Assembly: GCA_025449435.1 (NCBI GenBank)
Contig: JANWJO010000111.1
Span: forward strand, 1 to 17,275
Direction: 5' to 3'
Source of the DNA: Chloroflexota bacterium
GTDB taxonomy: Bacteria; Chloroflexota; UBA4733
DNA length: 17,275 nucleotides
This document shows, one piece after another, positions 14,041 through 17,275 of the stretch (within the stretch, counting starts at the first letter, position 1; each line of letters opens with the position of its first letter). The notes under the pieces are model-generated. The model was not told the origin of the DNA, did not search any database, and worked only from the letters and a program-made list of their open reading frames with translations. Position numbers and translations under genes: made by a program.

Positions 14041-15024
14041 CTACTGGTACTTGGCGGTCAGGAGACTCACGACTCTCAGGATGTCCGTGAGACTGGTAGT
14101 GCCAATTGAAGGACGACCCGAGTCATAGGAAGTCGAGACCTGGCCGCTGAGGTCAAACGAGCCAATGCCATCAACCGAAATCCTAAAGTAGTTCTCACGG
14201 AAGCCGTCTTCCTTTCCGCCAGCATCCATGATGCGAATTACGAAGTTCCACTTGCCTGCTAAGGTAACAACCGCCCCTTTGCCGCTTTTGGCGAGTGAGA
14301 GCACGCCACCAGTTGCATCAGCCACTTCTTGAGCAAGATTGTAGTTTCGAAGTTGCCGGAGCTCATTGTCCCCACCGCCGCCGAGGAGGTTCTTGAGGAC
14401 GCCGAAGGGGACCACGCACCCCGCGGAAGCTACACACACTGGTGGACCTGGGAGCATACACGTGAGCGCTTGCGGATCGGTGATATCGGTGCAGTCGTGT
14501 GGCTGGCACACCTGGTTGCTGCACATCCCGCTGGGATCCGCAGTCAGTGTCGGGGAGTTGAGAACATAGGTGTAGCGGTTGAGCGATTGCGGCTGGCTGG
14601 CGGAGCCCGCATACGTATCCCGGCTCAGGAAACGTCCTACACTCGGGTCGTAGTAGCGCGACCGTAGGAACACCAACCCGGTGCTGTCCACCTGGTTGCC
14701 CGAGTAGCCAAAGGGTTGGGGATCCAGGCCCGTCTCGCTGGCACCCTCCCCCAAGGCATCGCTGGTCAGCGTGCCCACCAGCGTCCCGTTCTCATCCGTG
14801 AGCGCGCGCACGCTGCCCAACCCATCTTGGTGGTCGATGCGCAGGTGGGTGGTAAACGAGTCGGGACTGGGTCCGCTGGGACCCGGGAGACCGGAAGGAT
14901 TGATCGAGTACAGCAGGTCCAGACCGTAGACGTAATAGCGCGTGCCGTCGTAGAGCAACTGGGGGAGATCGCTGGCCACGTCCCAAGCCGCTGGGGCAGT
15001 GATAACTTGGCTGGTTTGGCTCAC
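14041..15024 (-). CDS. Orphan RHS C-terminal protein with unrecognised toxin-like tip
   Basis: A 327-residue protein. Residues 1 to about 165 are the end of an RHS/YD-repeat core: WDVAS, the YGLDLLYSINPSG block, HQDGLGSVRALTDENG, RSRYYDPSVGRFLSRDTYAG, LNRYTYVLNSP and the boundary DPSG, then a Cys-containing CSNQVCQPHDC. The variable tip follows (about 180-327): a small hydrophobic Cys patch, GGGGDNELRQL, and a beta-rich end with FVIRIMDAGG, YFRISVD, LSG and SLTDILRVVS. In RHS proteins the part after DPSG is the released toxin. I recognise no known toxin family here. The frame starts at GTG 15024 just after an immunity-type gene; codons upstream (NQANELR) still look like RHS. It has no N-terminus for export, so it may act only after recombining into a full RHS gene, or be inert. 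Confidence 0.8.
   Translation of the reverse strand: MSQTSQVITAPAAWDVASDLPQLLYDGTRYYVYGLDLLYSINPSGLPGPSGPSPDSFTTHLRIDHQDGLGSVRALTDENGTLVGTLTSDALGEGASETGLDPQPFGYSGNQVDSTGLVFLRSRYYDPSVGRFLSRDTYAGSASQPQSLNRYTYVLNSPTLTADPSGMCSNQVCQPHDCTDITDPQALTCMLPGPPVCVASAGCVVPFGVLKNLLGGGGDNELRQLRNYNLAQEVADATGGVLSLAKSGKGAVVTLAGKWNFVIRIMDAGGKEDGFRENYFRISVDGIGSFDLSGQVSTSYDSGRPSIGTTSLTDILRVVSLLTAKYQ
14486..15023 (-). repeat. Diverged direct repeat of RHS core DNA (copy A)
   Basis: About 538 bases that align with 15735-16271 (about 537 bases) nearly without length change. Shared exact stretches include GCCCGCATACGTATCCCGGC and ACACCAACCCGGTGCTGTCC. The repeat ends just past the DPSG boundary, where the tips stop resembling each other. 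Such repeats allow homologous tip exchange. Confidence 0.85.
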
Positions 15025-15043
15025 TCGCAGCTCGTTTGCCTGG

Positions 15044-15532
15044 TTAGTCGCTTCGCCCCATTTTGCCTGGTGGTTTGCCCGAGCGATGCCGTACCGCTTC
15101 TTCGGTACGTCTTACAAGCGACACTATGCTTTCTCCTCCGTCCGTCCCAAACGAGCTAAGACTCATGCTGTCTAGCGCTTGCTGGACCGTTGCCGCTGCC
15201 GCGCTTATTGCAGCGGCAATCTCGACCAGTGGGACATGCCACTCCGCTGCGCTGCCTTCAAACGTCAGTCGCGCCGGTTCGTCAAACTGGTCGATGGCAA
15301 TGAGGACGGCGTAGGGACCCTCCATAAACTGCAATCGTTCCACCCTCGCCCCAGCTACCAGCCGTAATAACGCGCCACACCACCAATCCAAGAGGACTAG
15401 CCCAAAGTCGTCCCACTGATCATCAGGGAACCATGTTCCCTCGTGTTCCCAGGCGATACCGAAGGGCAGGTTGCGGCCGGTCGTGGCATACCGGCGCATC
15501 CGCTCCGGGTCAAACTGGAGGCTGAGTCTCAT
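15044..15532 (-). CDS. Immunity-type protein of unrecognised family
   Basis: A 162-residue protein with the general look of cytosolic immunity proteins in polymorphic toxin loci: FPDDQWDDFGLVLLDWW near the N-terminus, a central FMEGPYAVLIAID strand pair, and an Ala-rich helix (AAAISAAAATVQQAL, about 105-120). The ATG at 15532 has a strong ribosome binding site, GGAGGAAA, with proper spacing. It lies between two RHS ends, 90 bases after the short-tip RHS frame and 20 bases before the next RHS core fragment, so it is the probable immunity gene of the tip encoded at 15623 or of a tip that used to be there. GC content of a sampled line is 65%, unlike the lower-GC immunity gene at 13593. No catalytic motif is seen. 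Confidence 0.68.
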   Translation of the reverse strand: MRLSLQFDPERMRRYATTGRNLPFGIAWEHEGTWFPDDQWDDFGLVLLDWWCGALLRLVAGARVERLQFMEGPYAVLIAIDQFDEPARLTFEGSAAEWHVPLVEIAAAISAAAATVQQALDSMSLSSFGTDGGESIVSLVRRTEEAVRHRSGKPPGKMGRSD

Positions 15533-15622
15533 GGGCGTTTCCTCCGTTGCGTGTTGAGAAGCTCGGTGGTCAATCGGGTATCACCGCTGGTCGGTGTCAA
15601 CTGTTCTCTGCCTACTTCCGCG

Positions 15623-16423
15623 CTATCTGGCGACCGGATAGGCAGTCTCGACCCAGCCTGTCGTTTGGTCCTGCCACATCTCAACGGTAATCCCACTTAC
15701 GGGATCGGTGCCACGATATACCACCTGGATCGCGTCGGTGCAGGCGTGCGGCTGGCACACCTGATTGCTGCACCGCCCACTCGGGTCGGCCGTCAATGTC
15801 GGGGAGTGGTCCACATAGTTGTAGCGATTGAGCGAAAGCGGCTGGCTGGCTGAGCCCGCATACGTATCCCGGCTCAGAAACCTGACCACACTGGGATCGT
15901 AGTAGCGGGAACGCAGAAACACCAACCCGGTGCTGTCCACCTGCTCCCCGCTGTAGCCAAAGGGTTGGGGGTTGAGTCCCACCTGACCGGTGTTCGCCCC
16001 AAAGGCATCGCTCCCCAGCGTGCCCACCAGCGTCCCGTTCTCATCGGTGAGCGCGCGCACGCTGCCCAACCCATTCTGGTGGTCGATGCGCAGGTGGGTA
16101 GTCAGGGAGTTGGGACTGGGTCCGCTGGGACTGTCGATGCCCGAGGGGTTGATGCTGTACAGCAGATCAAGGCCATAGGTGTGGTACCTGGCGCCATCGT
16201 AGCGCAACTGAGGGAGACCGCTGGCGACGTCCCACACTGCGGGGATGGTGATCCGCCCACTGGTCTGGCTCAGCCGCAAGCCATCACCGTTGTAGGTGTA
16301 CGAGGTCGTAGTCCCACCCACCGTGGCACTGGTCAAGCGGTTGGCTTGGTTGTACTCGAAGCTATCGCTGCCCCGCGCTGTCTCGTTGTCGTTAGCGTTG
16401 ACGGTGGTGACGGTGGGCAACAC
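15623..16423 (-). CDS. RHS-repeat C-terminal region with very short tip
   Basis: A 266-residue frame holding late RHS/YD repeats: ANDNETARGSD, NQANRLTSATVGG, YTYNGDGLRLSQT, WDVASGLPQLRYDG, HQNGLGSVRALTDENG, RSRYYDPSVVRFLSRDTYAG, LNRYNYVDHSP and DPSGRCSNQVCQPHAC. After the boundary only about 36 residues remain (VVYRGTDPVSGIT ... ETAYPVAR), too short for most toxin domains. In the usual GRFLSRD block the Gly is Val. GTG 16423 is a nominal start; the frame stays open for at least 80 codons upstream but resembles RHS only from about TVTTVNAND on. A complete RHS protein is over 1000 residues, so this is a fragment or a gene that lost most of its 5' part. An immunity-type gene follows after 90 bases. 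Confidence 0.72.
   Translation of the reverse strand: MLPTVTTVNANDNETARGSDSFEYNQANRLTSATVGGTTTSYTYNGDGLRLSQTSGRITIPAVWDVASGLPQLRYDGARYHTYGLDLLYSINPSGIDSPSGPSPNSLTTHLRIDHQNGLGSVRALTDENGTLVGTLGSDAFGANTGQVGLNPQPFGYSGEQVDSTGLVFLRSRYYDPSVVRFLSRDTYAGSASQPLSLNRYNYVDHSPTLTADPSGRCSNQVCQPHACTDAIQVVYRGTDPVSGITVEMWQDQTTGWVETAYPVAR
15735..16271 (-). repeat. Diverged direct repeat of RHS core DNA (copy B)
   Basis: Partner of 14486-15023; it encodes the same core section up to the tip boundary. Its upstream part (16221-16348) is also partner of 12767-12894, so the three copies overlap in the WDVAS region. Confidence 0.85.
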
Positions 16424-16970
16424 GCCGGACTGCTGGGGACCAATGACGGTGTTCGGCGGGAGGGCACAGGTCTGGGTCGAGCACGTGGCGGGTGCACTGG
16501 CTTCGGCGATACCCGCCTGCCCTTACTCGTCGGAGCCCCACCACAAGGCCAACCCGCTGGAGGCGGCCCCAGTCAGCAGCAGGCTGCGCCGAGGCGCGCT
16601 GCGGTGAGGGGCAGGCGTGGGGTAGGTGCAGGAATCGCCACCGCGCTGACCCTAGGGAGGACCGGGATCGGAGTGACGACGGCCAGGACGATGAGCACTT
16701 GTACGACCAGCAGAATCGATCAGAGCCGCTGATGACGTGACATCTCGATCCGTCCCTTCCATCAAGGCACGGTTACGGATGCGGGTGTCAAGCAGAGCGC
16801 AATGTTCACTGAGCCAAGCAAACGGTGCCAGAGTGACTGGACGCAATGCCACACCATCGAAGCACGCTCCAGCGGATCCGGCAGGACTATTGTGCTAACG
16901 AGATAGACAGTGCGGGGGGATAAAGTATTCGTCTCGAACGGTGCCAGGTGAGGTTCAGCGTGAACCACTC
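16424..16970. other. Region without a supportable gene; possible decayed RHS 5' part
   Basis: About 550 bases between the RHS end and the fur promoter. On the minus strand two hydrophobic stretches occur in different frames: one (about 16718-16573) reads VLIVLAVVTPIPVLP and ends in TGA; another (about 16590-16523) reads RRSLLLTGAASSGLALWWG and ends in TAA. A third frame, shared with the RHS fragment, stays open but has no convincing start. This could be a signal-peptide or membrane-anchor coding region broken by frameshifts, or chance in GC-rich DNA. From 16740 to 16970 I see nothing on either strand. Confidence 0.35.
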
Positions 16971-16999
16971 TTGACAGCGGACGACTGCTAACGGATAAT
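16971..16999 (+). promoter_or_regulatory. Sigma-70-type promoter of the fur-like gene
   Basis: A perfect -35 box TTGACA (16971-16976), exactly 17 bases of spacer, and a -10 box GATAAT (16994-16999; one mismatch to TATAAT). The expected transcript start is near 17006, leaving a leader of about 20 bases with ribosome binding sequences AAGGA and GGAG. Confidence 0.75.
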
Positions 17000-17009
17000 C
17001 ATTCCTATC
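16994..17009 (+). promoter_or_regulatory. Candidate Fur-family operator over the -10 box
   Basis: GATA (16994-16997) and TATC (17006-17009) form an inverted repeat around ATCATTCC; GATAATCATT resembles half of a classical Fur box. The site covers the -10 box and start point, so binding would repress the gene. Negative autoregulation is common for Fur and PerR but is inferred here. Confidence 0.45.
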
Positions 17010-17025
17010 AAGGAATGGAGTGTCC

Positions 17026-17275
17026 GTGCGCAGCCCCGAGGACATCTCCGCTTCCCTGCGCGCTCACGGCGGCAAGCTCACCCCACAACGGCTGTTCCTC
17101 TATCGAGCGCTCGAAGGCAACACCACGCATCCCACGGCCGAAGAGCTATTTGAACGAGTTCGTGAAGAACTCCCGACCTTGTCGCTGGGCACCGTATACA
17201 AAACGCTCGCTGAACTGGTCGATCTGGGCGAGGTGCGACCGCTGGAAGTTGGTGACGGCCGGACGCGCTTTGACC
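17026..17275 (+). CDS. Fur-family metal/peroxide-responsive regulator (5' part)
   Basis: The first 83 codons of a Fur-family repressor (Fur, Zur, PerR and relatives), cut off by the window end. LTPQR (about 18-22) opens the winged helix; THPTAEELFERV and LGTVYKTLAELVDLGEV form the DNA-recognition part in the order expected. The fragment ends at TRFD, just before the His-rich metal-binding region, so the metal or signal cannot be assigned. GTG 17026 is placed 5 bases after GGAG; GTG 17020 in the same frame, 5 bases after AAGGA, is equally possible. It is the only gene here with a strong standard promoter, which carries an overlapping inverted repeat. There is no sign of a link with the RHS array on the other strand. 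Confidence 0.92.
   Translation, partial: MRSPEDISASLRAHGGKLTPQRLFLYRALEGNTTHPTAEELFERVREELPTLSLGTVYKTLAELVDLGEVRPLEVGDGRTRFD

Noticed and set aside
15090..15109. Perfect 7-bp inverted repeat CGTACCG / CGGTACG with loop CTTCTT
   Set aside because: It is inside the coding part of the immunity-type gene (15044-15532), before its stop, so it is more likely coding chance than a terminator.
12767..16348. Repeats as a CRISPR array or insertion sequence
   Set aside because: The repeated units are long, coding and diverged RHS core segments without short regular spacers, terminal inverted repeats or transposase genes.
15965..16732. 255-codon open frame on the + strand
   Set aside because: It lies antisense to the RHS core and mirrors its repeats; composition is that of a GC-rich shadow frame, and the minus-strand product has clear RHS motifs.

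Overview
The window is a GC-rich bacterial chromosome segment with two parts: a housekeeping and envelope half (about 1-12050) and an accessory half (about 12090-16420) made of broken RHS-type polymorphic-toxin cassettes, followed by the start of a Fur-family regulator at the right edge. The gene families (paired TrkA proteins, alaS-ruvX-mltG, a CpaA/TadV-type prepilin peptidase, a family 39-like glycosyltransferase next to an LpxL/HtrB-like acyltransferase, a lipoprotein with FlgD-like Ig domains) would fit a Chloroflexota-like bacterium. That assignment is inference; no rRNA or tRNA gene is visible.

Layout. 115-1251 (+) holds two adjacent TrkA-type K+ transport regulators, the first reduced to its nucleotide-binding domain. 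From 9282 down to 1248 (-) runs one long, tightly packed gene string: acyltransferase, glycosyltransferase interrupted by one in-frame TAG, a 43-residue Flp-pilin-like peptide, alaS, ruvX, mltG and a prepilin peptidase. Several junctions are 4-base GTGA or ATGA overlaps, so translational coupling is likely. The string meets the trkA pair head-on in a shared CTAG that supplies both stop codons. Divergent from it, 9369-10592 (+) encodes a lipoprotein, followed by a hairpin and an enolase-superfamily gene (10778-12049).

The region 12092-16423 (-) is an array of C-terminal RHS pieces and immunity-type genes. In transcription order it holds: an RHS end with a very short tip; an immunity-type gene; an RHS core fragment with a full toxin-like tip; its immunity-type gene; a second divergent copy of that tip without any core; a frameshifted second copy of that immunity gene; a small core remnant with the toxin domain apparently lost; and a helical-repeat immunity-type gene. 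No full-length RHS protein lies in the window. The array looks like a record of repeated tip replacement by recombination in the core, leaving orphan tips and retained immunity genes. The toxin/immunity pair at 14041-15024 and 13593-14024, with diverged relics at 13311-13592 and 12899-13296, is the best candidate for an undescribed system, because I recognise neither domain.

At the right edge a sigma-70-type promoter (TTGACA, 17 bases, GATAAT) with an overlapping inverted repeat drives a Fur-family gene cut off by the window end.
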